Assembly: GCA_002343485.1 (NCBI GenBank)
Contig: DDST01000077.1
Location: 18,971-82,970, forward strand
Reading direction: 5' to 3'
Length of the DNA stretch: 64,000 nt
Source of the DNA: Proteobacteria bacterium UBA2383
GTDB lineage: Bacteria; Pseudomonadota; Gammaproteobacteria; Competibacterales; Competibacteraceae
Shown here: one piece after another, positions 35,959 to 46,123 of the stretch
Position numbering within the stretch: the stretch's first letter is position 1
Layout: every line of letters starts with the position of its first letter
Translations under genes and position numbers: made by a program
Notes under the pieces: model-generated
What the model saw: only the letters and a program-made list of their open reading frames with translations
Database searches by the model: none
Told to the model about the DNA's origin: nothing

Positions 35959-36471
35959 ATGAATACCGTAGAAAAGACACCTTTGGTGGGCCTGATCATG
36001 GGGTCTACTTCGGACTGGAGTACCTTGGAGCATACAGCGAACACCTTAGACGCTTTGGAAGTGCCCTATGAAGTTCAGGTGGTATCCGCGCATCGTACGC
36101 CTGACCTGCTTTTCAATTATGCTGCTAGCGCCGAGGCGCGGGGCTTGCACGTCATCATCGCTGGAGCGGGTGGTGCTGCACACCTGCCAGGCATGGCGGC
36201 TTCCAAGACCGTATTGCCGGTATTGGGTGTGCCGGTACAATCGCAGGCGCTCAATGGCCTCGATTCACTGCTGTCGATTGTTCAAATGCCGGGAGGTATT
36301 CCGGTCGGCACATTGGCTATTGGGAAAGCGGGCGCGATCAATGCCGCCCTGTTGGCTGCCGCGATGCTCGGTAACCAATATCCAGCGATTCGGGAAGCCG
36401 TGCGCGCTTTTCGTGACCAGCAGACTGCAAGCGTGCTGAGTCAACCTGATCCCCGGAGCAGTACACTGTGA
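35959..36471 (+). CDS. purE: N5-carboxyaminoimidazole ribonucleotide mutase
   Basis: A 170-residue class I PurE acting in purine synthesis on the product of PurK. Motifs: [29 protein letters not shown] with the catalytic histidine, [14 protein letters not shown], and [20 protein letters not shown]. It overlaps purK by four bases. No PurR-type operator was recognised in the 149 bases before it. Confidence 0.96.
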   Translation: MNTVEKTPLVGLIMGSTSDWSTLEHTANTLDALEVPYEVQVVSAHRTPDLLFNYAASAEARGLHVIIAGAGGAAHLPGMAASKTVLPVLGVPVQSQALNGLDSLLSIVQMPGGIPVGTLAIGKAGAINAALLAAAMLGNQYPAIREAVRAFRDQQTASVLSQPDPRSSTL

Positions 36472-37571
36472 ATGTTGGGATCGTTGGTGGCGGTCAATTA
36501 GGGCGGATGCTGGCGTTGGCCGGTTATCCGCTGGGTGCATGCTTCCGGATTCTCGATCCAATGGCAGACGCTTGCGCAGGGCAGGTTGCACCATTAATTC
36601 ACGGTAATTATAACGACGCGATACAGTTAGAGTGGTTGGCTAACTGGGCTGAAGTTGTTACCTTCGATTTCGAGAATGTGCCGGCGGCGGCAGCGCAGGC
36701 ATTCGCTGGGCGGGTTGCGTTTCATCCACCTTCTGAAGCACTGGCGATAGCGCAGGACCGGCTGTCTGAAAAAACCTTGTTTTGGGAACTCGGTATTCCG
36801 ACCCCAAACTTCGCTACCGTCGATAGCTTGGAAGAGTTACAACGCGCAGTAGAACGCATGGATCTACCGGCCGTGCTGAAAACCCGCCGGCTGGGTTATG
36901 ATGGTAAAGGCCAGAAAATTTTGCGCACCCACGAAGACATCGAGCCAGCCTGGAAAGCATTCGATGGTGTTCCTTTGATTTTGGAAGGTTTTGTACGCTT
37001 CGAGCGGGAAGTCTCGGTATTAGCGGTCCGATGTCTTGGTGGTGAGACAACTTTCTACCCCCTTGTGGAAAATCACCACCGCGACGGTATCTTGCGCTTG
37101 TCACGCGCACCTTGCCTTATGCCCGATTTGGAGCAAGAAGGCTGGGATTACGCCCGCCGGCTTCTGGACCGATTGAACTATGTTGGGCTGCTGGCCATCG
37201 AGTTTTTCGTCAAAGACGACCGGCTGATCGCCAATGAAATGGCCCCGCGCGTGCATAATTCGGGACACTGGACTATCGAAGGCGCCGAAACCAGTCAGTT
37301 TGAGAATCATCTAAGAGCGATTCTCGGGTTGCCGCTGGGATCGACCGCAGCCATCGGCCACTCTGTGATGTTGAACTGCATTGGTGATTTGCCCGGACAG
37401 CCGTCAGTGCTGGCGGTGCCGAATACGCATTATCATGTTTATGGCAAGGTCCCGCGCCCAGGGCGTAAGGTCGGGCATATCACCTTGCGCAGCGATGATC
37501 CCGATGTAGTGCGGGATGGGTTAAAGCAACTATTGCCGTTGGTTGGGTTCAGCCCAAGTGAGTTTGGTTAA
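36468..37571 (+). CDS. purK: 5-(carboxyamino)imidazole ribonucleotide synthase
   Basis: A 367-residue ATP-grasp enzyme that carboxylates aminoimidazole ribonucleotide with bicarbonate. It begins with GTG overlapping the purE stop. Motifs: [37 protein letters not shown] (ATP loop), [14 protein letters not shown], and [19 protein letters not shown]. Length is typical. Confidence 0.96.
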   Translation: MNVGIVGGGQLGRMLALAGYPLGACFRILDPMADACAGQVAPLIHGNYNDAIQLEWLANWAEVVTFDFENVPAAAAQAFAGRVAFHPPSEALAIAQDRLSEKTLFWELGIPTPNFATVDSLEELQRAVERMDLPAVLKTRRLGYDGKGQKILRTHEDIEPAWKAFDGVPLILEGFVRFEREVSVLAVRCLGGETTFYPLVENHHRDGILRLSRAPCLMPDLEQEGWDYARRLLDRLNYVGLLAIEFFVKDDRLIANEMAPRVHNSGHWTIEGAETSQFENHLRAILGLPLGSTAAIGHSVMLNCIGDLPGQPSVLAVPNTHYHVYGKVPRPGRKVGHITLRSDDPDVVRDGLKQLLPLVGFSPSEFG

Positions 37572-37587
37572 GCAGATATTCTAGGTA

Positions 37588-38544
37588 TCAGAGATGAGGT
37601 TCCTGTCTGACACCCTCCTCGATAGTCCGCACTGCTTCACCCAAGGGACAGGCACGGATGGCTTCATCCAGCAGGGCGATGACGCGGTGGCGTGGAAAAC
37701 TCTTGCGCCAGGCCAACGCCACCACCCGGGTAGGTGCTGGATCGGCAAATGGCCGGACGCTGAGCAGATCGCTGGCATGCGCATAACCACTGACCGAGGT
37801 GTACGGCAACACTGTGACGCCGATCCCGGTTGCCACCATCAACCGGATGGTTTCCAGCGAGCTGCCCTCTAGTGTCTTCTGCATGTTGCCAGAGGTCACG
37901 CTGAGCCGGTTGCATTCCGGGCAGAAGCGCAAAACCTGATCGCGAAAGCAGTGACCGGGACCCAGTAGCAACAAATCCTGTTGCGCCAACGCGGGGGAAT
38001 CGATGACGTCTGCCTGTTCCAGTGGATGGCCAATTGGCATCAACACCACAAACGGCTCTTCGTACACGGCTTGTGTGAGTATTCCAGATTCATCAAATGG
38101 TAACGACAGGATCAGTACATCCAGGTCGCCGTCCTTGAGCCGCTCGCTTAACACTGCCGTGTAGCTTTCCTCGATTTGCAACGGCATATTGGGTGCGCGG
38201 CGATGCAAGCGGGGAATCAGGTGTGGCAACAAATAGGGGCCGATGGTGTAAATAACTCCCAATCGCAATATCCCAGCTAAATCGTCTTGGCTCTGGCTAG
38301 CAATTTGTTTGATAACAGCAGCCTCCTCGATCACCCGCTGTGCCTGTTCAACGATCCGCCGCCCTACCGGCGTGACTGTCACTTCATTCGGCGCTCGCTC
38401 GAATAGAGCTATGCTCAACTCATCTTCCAGTTTGCGCACCGCTACGCTCAGAGTCGGTTGACTGATGTGGCACGCTTCGGCGGCTCGGCCAAAATGGCGT
38501 TCGCGAGCGACAGCGACGATGTAACGGAGTTCATTCAAAGTCAT
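37588..38544 (-). CDS. oxyR: Peroxide-sensing LysR-family regulator OxyR
   Basis: A 318-residue LysR protein: winged helix (MTLNELRYIVAVARERHFG ... CHISQPTLSVAVRKLEDEL) and a substrate-binding-like sensor. With the start at 38544 the cysteines in GPGHCFRDQVLRFC fall exactly at 199 and 208, the pair that forms the peroxide-induced disulfide in E. coli OxyR; this also supports the chosen start over 38595. Target genes (catalase, peroxiredoxin) are not in the window. Confidence 0.95.
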   Translation of the reverse strand: MTLNELRYIVAVARERHFGRAAEACHISQPTLSVAVRKLEDELSIALFERAPNEVTVTPVGRRIVEQAQRVIEEAAVIKQIASQSQDDLAGILRLGVIYTIGPYLLPHLIPRLHRRAPNMPLQIEESYTAVLSERLKDGDLDVLILSLPFDESGILTQAVYEEPFVVLMPIGHPLEQADVIDSPALAQQDLLLLGPGHCFRDQVLRFCPECNRLSVTSGNMQKTLEGSSLETIRLMVATGIGVTVLPYTSVSGYAHASDLLSVRPFADPAPTRVVALAWRKSFPRHRVIALLDEAIRACPLGEAVRTIEEGVRQEPHL

Positions 38545-38718
38545 GGCGGTATCCCGATATTCCAGCAAGCGGCGGCTAGCGACCGACCCTATCATGGACA
38601 GAAAAAGCGTTTACGTGTAGCTTAATGCACGCTTTTCGCGCCGGATGCGGGTATTTTTCAGCGCGCCGCGTGTTCCAGAATTCACACCTGTTAGAAACCA
38701 AGACGAGAAGGAGGGCCC

Positions 38719-40482
38719 ATGGCCTACCAGCATATCTGCATTCCTACGAGCGGTGAGAAAATTACTGTCAAGGATGGCAAGTTGCATGTTCCCGATCAAC
38801 CTATTGTGGGTTATGTCGAGGGTGATGGCATCGGTCCGGATATTACCCGTGCCTCGCTGCGGGTTTGGGATGCAGCGGTCGAGGAAGCCTATGGTGGCGA
38901 GCGCAAGATCCACTGGTGTGAAGTTTTCCTGGGAGAGAAGGCCGCCGAAATCTATGACGGCAACTATTTCCCGGAAGAAACCCTCGAAGCCATTAAGGAA
39001 CTGGTGGTCGCGATCAAAGGCCCGCTGACGACGCCCGTTGGCGGCGGCTTCCGCTCGTTGAACGTGGCGCTGCGCCAGGATCTGGATCTCTATGCTTGTG
39101 TCCGTCCGGTGCGCTACTATCCCGGTGTCCCTTCACCGGTGCGCTACCCTGAAAAGGTCGATGTCATCATCTTCCGTGAGAACACCGAGGACGTCTACGC
39201 GGGCATTGAATACAAGTCTGGTTCGCCCGAAAACGCCAAATTGGCTAAATTCCTGCGCGATGAGATGGGTGCGGAATTCTTCGACGAGGCCGGTCTCGGC
39301 ATCAAGCCAATTTCCCCGTTTGCCTCCAAGCGACTGGTGCGCAAGGCTATCCAGTACGCCATTGACCATGACCGCGACAGCGTGACCCTGGTGCATAAAG
39401 GCAATATCATGAAGTTCACGGAAGGCGCCTTCCGCAACTGGGGCTATGAACTGGCGCGTGACGAATTCCCGGATCAGACCATCACCGAGAATGAGCTGTA
39501 CAGTGTTTACGGCGGTAAGCAACCGCCGGGCAAGGTGGTGATCAAGGACCGCATCGCCGATATTATCTTCCAACTCCTGCAACTGCGGCCGGAAGAGTTC
39601 TCAGTGCTGGCCACCATGAACCTGAATGGCGACTACCTGTCCGATGCGGTGGCAGCGGAAGTGGGGGGCATCGGCATTGCCCCAGGCGCTAACATGGCCG
39701 ACCATGTCGCCGTCTTTGAGGCCACCCACGGCACCGCGCCTAAGTACGCCAATCTGGACAAAGTCAATCCTGGTTCGTTGATGTTATCTGGGGTGATGAT
39801 GTTGCAGTACATGGGCTGGAAGGAAGCGGCTGACCTGATCGAAACTGCGTTGACCCAGGTCATCGCTGATAAGACTGTCACCTACGACTTTGCCCGGCAG
39901 ATGGACGGTGCTACCGAGGTGCCGACCAGCAAGTTCGGTGACTTGATCATCGCTAAAATGAAAGCGCAGGGCGCTACGCTACGCGCCGAGGCTGATCGGC
40001 GCCGCCAAGCCATCGAAGCTGAACGCCGTGCTTTGGAAGCGCAGCGTGTGGCTGATCCATTGCAAGCCATGTTGGCCTCCGGGCGTATGCCGACCACCGT
40101 AGGCGGCATTATGTCACCGGTCGTCACCGTCAAGAATGACGATATGGTCAATGTCGCCATGCATGTCATGATCGAGAAAGGCGTGAATGCGGTGATGGCT
40201 GAACCCGATGCCAGCGGTCGCTGGGGTATCATGACCGATCGCGACGTGCTTAAGAAGATTATCAGTGTCAACCGTTCGCCGGCACGGGTACCTGTGGGCG
40301 AAGTGGCCACCCGGCCGCTCGTGACAGTCAAGCGCGAAATGTCGCTGGCCGAAGCCTCGCAGCGGATGGCCGAGGCCAACGTTCGCCGTGTAGTGGTCGA
40401 AATGGATGGCAAACCGGTTGGTATGGTTACCGACAATGACCTGTTTCGTGCCGTGGAGGTGTTCGGCTGGGGCGATGTCTAA
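38719..40482 (+). CDS. icd: NADP-dependent isocitrate dehydrogenase with C-terminal CBS-domain pair
   Basis: Residues 1 to about 417 are a full proteobacterial Icd, the TCA-cycle enzyme that oxidises isocitrate to 2-oxoglutarate. Visible are [32 protein letters not shown] with Ser113 at the same number as the E. coli phosphorylation site, [31 protein letters not shown] and [12 protein letters not shown]. After [12 protein letters not shown] the E. coli enzyme ends; here about 170 more residues follow. They form a charged helix ([18 protein letters not shown]) and two CBS repeats: [16 protein letters not shown] to [13 protein letters not shown], and [19 protein letters not shown] to [16 protein letters not shown] pairs bind adenine nucleotides, so allosteric control by energy charge is a plausible inference. 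GGAGGGCCC precedes the start. Confidence 0.94.
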   Translation: MAYQHICIPTSGEKITVKDGKLHVPDQPIVGYVEGDGIGPDITRASLRVWDAAVEEAYGGERKIHWCEVFLGEKAAEIYDGNYFPEETLEAIKELVVAIKGPLTTPVGGGFRSLNVALRQDLDLYACVRPVRYYPGVPSPVRYPEKVDVIIFRENTEDVYAGIEYKSGSPENAKLAKFLRDEMGAEFFDEAGLGIKPISPFASKRLVRKAIQYAIDHDRDSVTLVHKGNIMKFTEGAFRNWGYELARDEFPDQTITENELYSVYGGKQPPGKVVIKDRIADIIFQLLQLRPEEFSVLATMNLNGDYLSDAVAAEVGGIGIAPGANMADHVAVFEATHGTAPKYANLDKVNPGSLMLSGVMMLQYMGWKEAADLIETALTQVIADKTVTYDFARQMDGATEVPTSKFGDLIIAKMKAQGATLRAEADRRRQAIEAERRALEAQRVADPLQAMLASGRMPTTVGGIMSPVVTVKNDDMVNVAMHVMIEKGVNAVMAEPDASGRWGIMTDRDVLKKIISVNRSPARVPVGEVATRPLVTVKREMSLAEASQRMAEANVRRVVVEMDGKPVGMVTDNDLFRAVEVFGWGDV

Positions 40483-40630
40483 TCTTGGACATCTGAGGGT
40501 AACACCGGAAGTAGCGGGTACGCCACGACGCATTAGCTAGACTGGAACGCTGCTTTCGGTCCTCCTTCAGAGGATGGCCACTGTGTTCAAAATCTTGATG
40601 TGATTAAAACACGATACTAGTGACATATAA

Positions 40631-40673
40631 CCTGCTTGTGAGCGATCTTCGTGAAATCTTGCTCACAAGCGGG
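40631..40673 (+). terminator. Stem-loop after icd
   Basis: A 13-bp stem (40631-40643 with 40661-40673, one G-T pair) around TTGTGAGC/GCTCACAA, followed by CTTTCAAAATTAATC. The T-run is poor, so termination may be partial. It lies between icd and cheA. Confidence 0.5.
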
Positions 40674-40791
40674 CTTTCAAAATTAATCGGTTGATTTTTT
40701 CTACAGCATCTAAAATTCAATAAGCAAGCTTGCGCTAGCCTTGCAACGGGTTGGTGGAACATGGGGCAACAGTTTAGGCGATCCTGCCGCT

Positions 40792-43197
40792 ATGGATGAG
40801 ATCATTGTAGAATTTTTGACCGAAAGCCTGGAAGGCTTGGATCAACTTGATAATAAATTTGTTCTACTTGAACAGAATCCCGATGATCGGGACACGCTTG
40901 CTAGCATCTTCCGGACAGTTCACACAATCAAAGGTACGTGCGGTTTCCTTGGTTTCAGCCATCTCGAAAAGCTGGCCCATGCTGGGGAAAATCTTCTATC
41001 GCTGCTGCGGGACGGCAAGCTGAGTTTCACCCAGGAAATCGCCAGCGCGTTGCTCAATATGCTGGATGCCGTGCGTACCATGCTGGGTGAGATCGAACGG
41101 ACTGAGACCGATGGTGAGGAAAGCTATCCTGACCTGATTCAAGTGCTGAATCGTCTTAAGGAAGGGGGTTCCGCGCCCCCTGCGCGCCCTCCTCCGCCGG
41201 AGCCGGCGGACGCCACGCCTCCGGCGAACGAATCATCGGCTGCCGAAGATGCCGATGTAGATGGCTCGGGTAGTGAATTATTGCCTCCCGGCTCAGTTTT
41301 CCTGCTTGAACCGGTTTCCACTCCCCCAGAAAAACCATCTACTCTATCGTCTGCCCAGCGTCCGGAATCACCTGCTACACCCCCCTCATCGGCAGACACG
41401 AGCGCAAAATCTGCGCAACCTGCGGCCCAGGCGTTGGAACGTACCGCTTCCACCCCTGCTGCACTGGAACGTGCCTCCTCAACGCCGGCCCCTGCTGCGG
41501 GGGGGCCGAGTATCGCTGAAAGTTCAATCCGCGTGGATGTACCACTGCTGGATAAGCTGATGAACCTGGTTGGCGAGTTGGTGCTGGCGCGTAATCAGAT
41601 TGTCGAGTACACGCTGCTTCAGGAAAATCCACAACTGATGGCGGCTTCACAACGCCTGAACCTGATTACCAGTGAATTGCAAGAAGGCATCATGCGTACC
41701 CGGATGCAGCCGATCAGCAATATCTGGGCAAAATTCCCCCGTATTGTGCGCGACCTGGCGGTGAATTGCGGTAAGCAGGTGCGGGTAGAAATGGAAGGCA
41801 AGGAAACCGAGCTCGACAAAAGTTTGATTGAAGCGATGAAGGATCCGTTAACCCACCTGATCCGTAACGCGGTCGACCACGGTATCGAGTTGCCAGCGGT
41901 GCGGCAAGCTTCAGGTAAGCCGGAAGAAGGATGCTTGTTATTGCGCGCCTATCATGAAGGTGGCCAGGTCCATATTGAAATCGCTGACAACGGGGCCGGT
42001 ATTAATCCGATCAAGTTGCGCAATAAAGCCGTGGAAAAAGGGCTGATTACCCTGGAGCGCGCCGACGCGATGAGCGACCAGGATTTCCGGCGGCTGATCT
42101 TTCTGGCAGGGTTCTCCACCGCCGAGAAAATCACCAATATTTCCGGACGTGGCGTCGGCATGGATGTGGTCAAGACCAACATCGAAAGAATCGGGGGCGT
42201 GATTGACCTGGAAAGCGAGCTAGGTCATGGCACGACATTCAAGATTCGCATTCCCTTGACCTTAGCTATTGTCCCGGCACTCATTGTCACCAGTGGCGGG
42301 GAGCGCTTCGCCATCCCTCAGGTTAATTTGCTGGAACTGATCCGCGTCAACGAGGAACAGCGCGATGCTGCGATTGAATATGTCCACAGCAATCCCGTTT
42401 ACCGGTTGCGTGGCAAGCTGCTACCGATTGTTTATCTTAACCACGAGTTGAACTTGATCGCCACTGCTAGAGTTCTTAACATCGTGGTGCTGCAAGCAGG
42501 CCAGCATCAGCTTGGGTTGGTGGTAGATCAAATCAATGATACGCAGGAAATTGTGGTTAAGCCGCTTGATAAGGTGCTTCAGGATATCCCGGTTTTCGCC
42601 GGCGCGACAATTATGGGCGATGGCCGGGTTGCTCTGATTCTCGATATCCTGGGTATCGCCCAGCAGGCGCGGATTTTGAGCGATAGCCATGATCAAAACG
42701 TCGCAGCGCAACTGGAGAAGGACCGCGACCGTAAGGCCGAAATTCAGACGCTGTTACTGGTGCGATCGCCAGGGAATGGCCGGTTGGCCATTCCGCTGGC
42801 TCCGGTTTCCCGGCTGGAAGAATTTGAATCCGAGCAAGTGGAAAGCGCTGGCGATGTGGATGTCATCCAGTATCGTGGCCAGATTCTGCCGCTGGTTCGC
42901 CTCAAAAATGTTCTTAGTGCAAGCTATAGTTCTGATCGTCTGGCACGAACGGAAACGGGGGCGCTCACTACCCCGCTGTTGCAGGTGATTGTCTTTGGCG
43001 ATGGCGCCCGGCGGATCGGTTTGGTGGTGGACGAGATTATCGATATCGTTCAGGATGTTTTTGAAACTAAAGGCCGGGCGACCCGTGCCGGTGTGGCCGG
43101 CACCTTGGTTATCCAGGGCCGGGTTACAGAGCTATTCGATGTCCAGAGTTTCCTGCAACGGATGATGCCATTACTGGCATTGGCTGAGGGAGCTTGA
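40792..43197 (+). CDS. cheA: Chemotaxis histidine kinase CheA with two C-terminal CheW-like domains
   Basis: About 801 residues from ATG 40792; the frame is open from TTG 40741, and neither start has a strong ribosome site. Hpt domain with phospho-acceptor His44 (RTVHTIKGTCGF), a long Pro/Ala/Ser linker (about 125-245) in place of a clear CheY-binding P2 domain, dimerisation helices (LLDKLMNLVGELVLARNQIVE region), and an ATPase with LTHLIRNAVDHGIE and ITNISGRGVGMDVVKTNIER. Two CheW-like domains then follow in tandem (GGERFAIPQVNLLELIRV, and PGNGRLAIPLAPVSRLEEFE), where most CheAs have one. It is the first gene of the chemotaxis operon. Confidence 0.95.
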   Translation: MDEIIVEFLTESLEGLDQLDNKFVLLEQNPDDRDTLASIFRTVHTIKGTCGFLGFSHLEKLAHAGENLLSLLRDGKLSFTQEIASALLNMLDAVRTMLGEIERTETDGEESYPDLIQVLNRLKEGGSAPPARPPPPEPADATPPANESSAAEDADVDGSGSELLPPGSVFLLEPVSTPPEKPSTLSSAQRPESPATPPSSADTSAKSAQPAAQALERTASTPAALERASSTPAPAAGGPSIAESSIRVDVPLLDKLMNLVGELVLARNQIVEYTLLQENPQLMAASQRLNLITSELQEGIMRTRMQPISNIWAKFPRIVRDLAVNCGKQVRVEMEGKETELDKSLIEAMKDPLTHLIRNAVDHGIELPAVRQASGKPEEGCLLLRAYHEGGQVHIEIADNGAGINPIKLRNKAVEKGLITLERADAMSDQDFRRLIFLAGFSTAEKITNISGRGVGMDVVKTNIERIGGVIDLESELGHGTTFKIRIPLTLAIVPALIVTSGGERFAIPQVNLLELIRVNEEQRDAAIEYVHSNPVYRLRGKLLPIVYLNHELNLIATARVLNIVVLQAGQHQLGLVVDQINDTQEIVVKPLDKVLQDIPVFAGATIMGDGRVALILDILGIAQQARILSDSHDQNVAAQLEKDRDRKAEIQTLLLVRSPGNGRLAIPLAPVSRLEEFESEQVESAGDVDVIQYRGQILPLVRLKNVLSASYSSDRLARTETGALTTPLLQVIVFGDGARRIGLVVDEIIDIVQDVFETKGRATRAGVAGTLVIQGRVTELFDVQSFLQRMMPLLALAEGA

Positions 43198-43201
43198 ACC
43201 G

Positions 43202-43669
43202 ATGGCCGATAACCACCAGCTTTGCACCTTTTTCCTGGAAGACCGGTTTTTCGGTGTTGACGTGGAAAAAGTCCAGGAAGTCATCCGCTATCAGGTAGTT
43301 ACCCCTGTACCTTTAGCGCCGCCGGTGGTGCGCGGCTTGATCAATTTGCGCGGCCAGATTGTCACGGCCATCGACCTGCGGCGTTTACTTCAAGTGGGTG
43401 ATCCTCAGGATGATCATCGACCGATTAATATTGTGGTACAGACCCGGCAAGGTACCTTTAGCCTGCTGGTAGATCGCATTGGCGATGTATTAGAAGTCGA
43501 TCAATCCTGCTTCGAACGTCCACCGGACACGCTTGAAGGTATTGCCCGTGAATTAATCCAGGGGACGTATAAACTTCAGGGCCGGTTGTTGCTTACGATT
43601 AATATCGACAAACTGTTCAACCTAGCTCTTCTGAACCGTTATCGCGCAACGGCGAAAAATACCGGGTAA
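43202..43669 (+). CDS. cheW: Chemotaxis coupling protein CheW
   Basis: A 155-residue CheW fold: CTFFLEDRFFGVDVEKVQEV, VVRGLINLRGQIVTAIDLR and FSLLVDRIGDVLEVD. It links receptors to CheA. It starts four bases after cheA and ends five bases before the receptor gene. Confidence 0.96.
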   Translation: MADNHQLCTFFLEDRFFGVDVEKVQEVIRYQVVTPVPLAPPVVRGLINLRGQIVTAIDLRRLLQVGDPQDDHRPINIVVQTRQGTFSLLVDRIGDVLEVDQSCFERPPDTLEGIARELIQGTYKLQGRLLLTINIDKLFNLALLNRYRATAKNTG

Positions 43670-43674
43670 CTGAA

Positions 43675-45984
43675 ATGATGCTTTTAAAAAATTTCAATTT
43701 GCAGGGTAAATTAGCTCTGCTAGTCGGTTGGGCTGTCGCCAGTATGCTGTTTCTGGCTGTCCTGTCGCTTCAGGACCGTTCGCGATCACTGGAAGCCTCA
43801 CAGAATCTCGCGCTTAATTTAGTGGAGATGGGTGCTGGTGTCATCGAGCGCTACCAGAAACAGGAACAGGCTGGAGCGCTGAACCGTGAGCAGGCGCAAA
43901 AGCTGGCTATCGAAACCTTGCGCAATATGCGTTATCAGGATCTCTATTTTGTCATCATTGATGCCGATCAGCGCTTGTTGCTGGAAACGACACGTCCGGA
44001 ACTGGAAGGCCAACCGCTGCGTGGCGGTCGCGATGCCAACATGCTTTCCAACATTGTCTCTGAGCTAGTCGATGTCACCCGGCGGGAAGGGGGTGGCTTC
44101 GTGACCTATGAATGGCCTCGCCCAGGCAGCAGCAAACCGGTTGCCAAGGTGGGCTACGCCCGGGAGTTCGTACCTTGGGACTGGGTGCTAACCGCTGGGG
44201 TTTATATCGATGACCAGAATGATGGATTATTGGGTGCGATTTTTCGTGAAATCTTGCTAATCCTAATCTTGGCTGGGCCGTTGCTCGTGTTGTTTTTCCT
44301 GCTGCGCCGCAACCTGCAAACTAGCATTCAAGGTGTTCTGGAACTCGTTGGCCATCTTGCCAACGGCAATTTGTCCTGGCAGGCGCCGATTATCGCCAGC
44401 GACGAATTAGGCCACATGACGCAAGCATTGAACCAGGCTGTGAAAAACATTCAGGCAGTTTTTCAAGCAGATAAAGTAGACTGGCATGAAGTGGCTGAAC
44501 GGCGCGGCAAAGCAGGACACATCCTGTCCATGGTCCAAAGCGCGCCCTTCAATGTTATGATCGCTGATCGTAACCTGCAGCTACGCTATATGAATCCGGC
44601 CATGGAGCGGACTTTGCGCGGGTTGGAGTCACATCTATCAGTCACTGTTAACCAATTGATCGGTCAGCCGCTGGATGTGCTCTACCGCCGTCAGGATGAT
44701 TTGCGGCGGATCACCTCCGACCCGGCTTATCTTCCAGCCCACCTTCCTCATAAGGCGGCTTTCACCCTGGGCAATGAATCCTTTGATTTGCATTTCAGCG
44801 CTATTCATGATGCAGACGGCTCGTATCAGGGGCCAATGATCACATGGGAACGTCTAACGGAAGAGCCACGCAGCGCACTGACGGAAAAGCCTCGCAGTGA
44901 GCCGGTTGTTAAGGAGGTTGTTAAGGAGGTTGCCGATCATCACGAAAAGGAATTGCTCCAGCTTCTACAAAATCGAGTTGAGCAGATGCTGCAAGCGGTG
45001 AGCGCGGCGGCTGATGGCGATCTGACCCAGGAATTGACAGTGACCGGTACCGATTCCGTTGCGCAGATGGCGCAAGGATTGAACCAATTGCTGGCGACCC
45101 TGCGTGACAGCATGGCTCAAATTGGGCTTAATGCTCAAACCTTGGCGAGTGCTGCTGAGGAACTGACTATGGTCAGTCATCAGATGGGCAGCAATGCCGA
45201 AGCGGCTTCGAGTAAAGCGTCGATGGCGACTTCAGTCGCTGACCAAGTCAGTGCTAATGTCGAAGCGGTGGCAACCTCGACTGAGGAAATGGGGGCCAGT
45301 ATTCGTGAAATCGCCCAGAATGCTGCGGAGGCTGCTAGGATTGTCGCCTCAGCGGTGACTATGGCACAAAATGCCAACACCACGGTCCGCAAATTGGGCG
45401 ACAGCAGTGCAGGTATTGGCAATATCATCAAGGTTATTACCTCGATTGCTGAACAAACCCATTTATTGGCACTGAATGCGACAATTGAAGCGGCCCGCGC
45501 CGGCGAGGCAGGCAAGGGGTTTGCGGTGGTCGCCAACGAAGTCAAGGAACTGGCCAAGGAAACTGCCAAGGCCACCGAGGAGATCGGCCGCAAGATTGAA
45601 GCGATTCAAATGGATACTGGTAGCGCGGTGGACGCCATTGGCGGCATTAGCGCAATTATTAACCAGATCAATGACATTCAGATTACTATTGCTAGCGCTG
45701 TTGAGGAACAGACGGCGACGACCAATGAAATCAGCCGTAGTGTCGCTGATGCCGCCCGGGGTAGTTTGGAAATCGCCCAGAATATCACCAATGTTGCCCA
45801 AGCTGCTCAAAATACTCTGAGCAGTGCCAATGATGTGCATACCGCTTCGGATGAAATGGCGCGTATGGCTGCCGAACTGCAACATCTGGTCGACCGCTTC
45901 CGTTATGATGAAAGTCTGGTTTATCGAGGAGCTGGCCGTTCAAAGCGCACTGGTACACGCGCTAGCTTACGCACTAACCTCTAA
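43675..45984 (+). CDS. Methyl-accepting chemotaxis protein with Cache, HAMP and PAS domains
   Basis: A 769-residue receptor. First membrane span near residues 13-32; a periplasmic single-Cache-like domain (NMRYQDLYFVIIDADQRLL to WDWVLTAGVYIDDQ); second span (ILLILILAGPLLVLFFLL); a HAMP segment; then a cytoplasmic PAS-like domain (MVQSAPFNVMIADRNLQLRY). A charged linker with repeats VVKEVVKEV follows, then the signalling hairpin with tip EQTHLLALNATIEAARAGE and GKGFAVVANEVKELA. It therefore has both a periplasmic and a cytoplasmic sensing domain. No CheR-docking pentapeptide at the C-terminus. A receiver-domain remnant continues in the same frame after its stop. Confidence 0.95.
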   Translation: MMLLKNFNLQGKLALLVGWAVASMLFLAVLSLQDRSRSLEASQNLALNLVEMGAGVIERYQKQEQAGALNREQAQKLAIETLRNMRYQDLYFVIIDADQRLLLETTRPELEGQPLRGGRDANMLSNIVSELVDVTRREGGGFVTYEWPRPGSSKPVAKVGYAREFVPWDWVLTAGVYIDDQNDGLLGAIFREILLILILAGPLLVLFFLLRRNLQTSIQGVLELVGHLANGNLSWQAPIIASDELGHMTQALNQAVKNIQAVFQADKVDWHEVAERRGKAGHILSMVQSAPFNVMIADRNLQLRYMNPAMERTLRGLESHLSVTVNQLIGQPLDVLYRRQDDLRRITSDPAYLPAHLPHKAAFTLGNESFDLHFSAIHDADGSYQGPMITWERLTEEPRSALTEKPRSEPVVKEVVKEVADHHEKELLQLLQNRVEQMLQAVSAAADGDLTQELTVTGTDSVAQMAQGLNQLLATLRDSMAQIGLNAQTLASAAEELTMVSHQMGSNAEAASSKASMATSVADQVSANVEAVATSTEEMGASIREIAQNAAEAARIVASAVTMAQNANTTVRKLGDSSAGIGNIIKVITSIAEQTHLLALNATIEAARAGEAGKGFAVVANEVKELAKETAKATEEIGRKIEAIQMDTGSAVDAIGGISAIINQINDIQITIASAVEEQTATTNEISRSVADAARGSLEIAQNITNVAQAAQNTLSSANDVHTASDEMARMAAELQHLVDRFRYDESLVYRGAGRSKRTGTRASLRTNL

Positions 45985-46119
45985 TCCGTTACCGCTAAAT
46001 CCGCAATTGAACAGGTTTCTAAGGTGCCTATTGTTGGCACCGGTGAATATATGATGAAGCCGTTTACTCGTAATGCGGTGTTGGAAAAACTCAACCTGCT
46101 GGGAATTGTCCCCAATTAA
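45985..46119 (+). pseudogene. C-terminal remnant of a CheY-type receiver domain
   Basis: The 44 codons between the receptor stop (TAA, 45982-45984) and the next TAA (46117-46119) read in the same frame as the receptor and give TAKSAIEQVSKVP, then GTGEYMMKPFTRNAVLEKLN and LLGIVPN. This aligns with the last third of CheY, including the invariant KPF before the final helix. The phospho-acceptor half is missing. It is either the stump of a deleted cheY gene or of an old receptor-receiver fusion closed off by a stop. Confidence 0.75.
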
Positions 46120-46123
46120 GCTT

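Noticed and set aside
40730..40745. Sigma-54 promoter for cheA
   Set aside because: TTGCGCTAGCCTTGCA has the TTGCA half but lacks the near-invariant GG of the upstream half.
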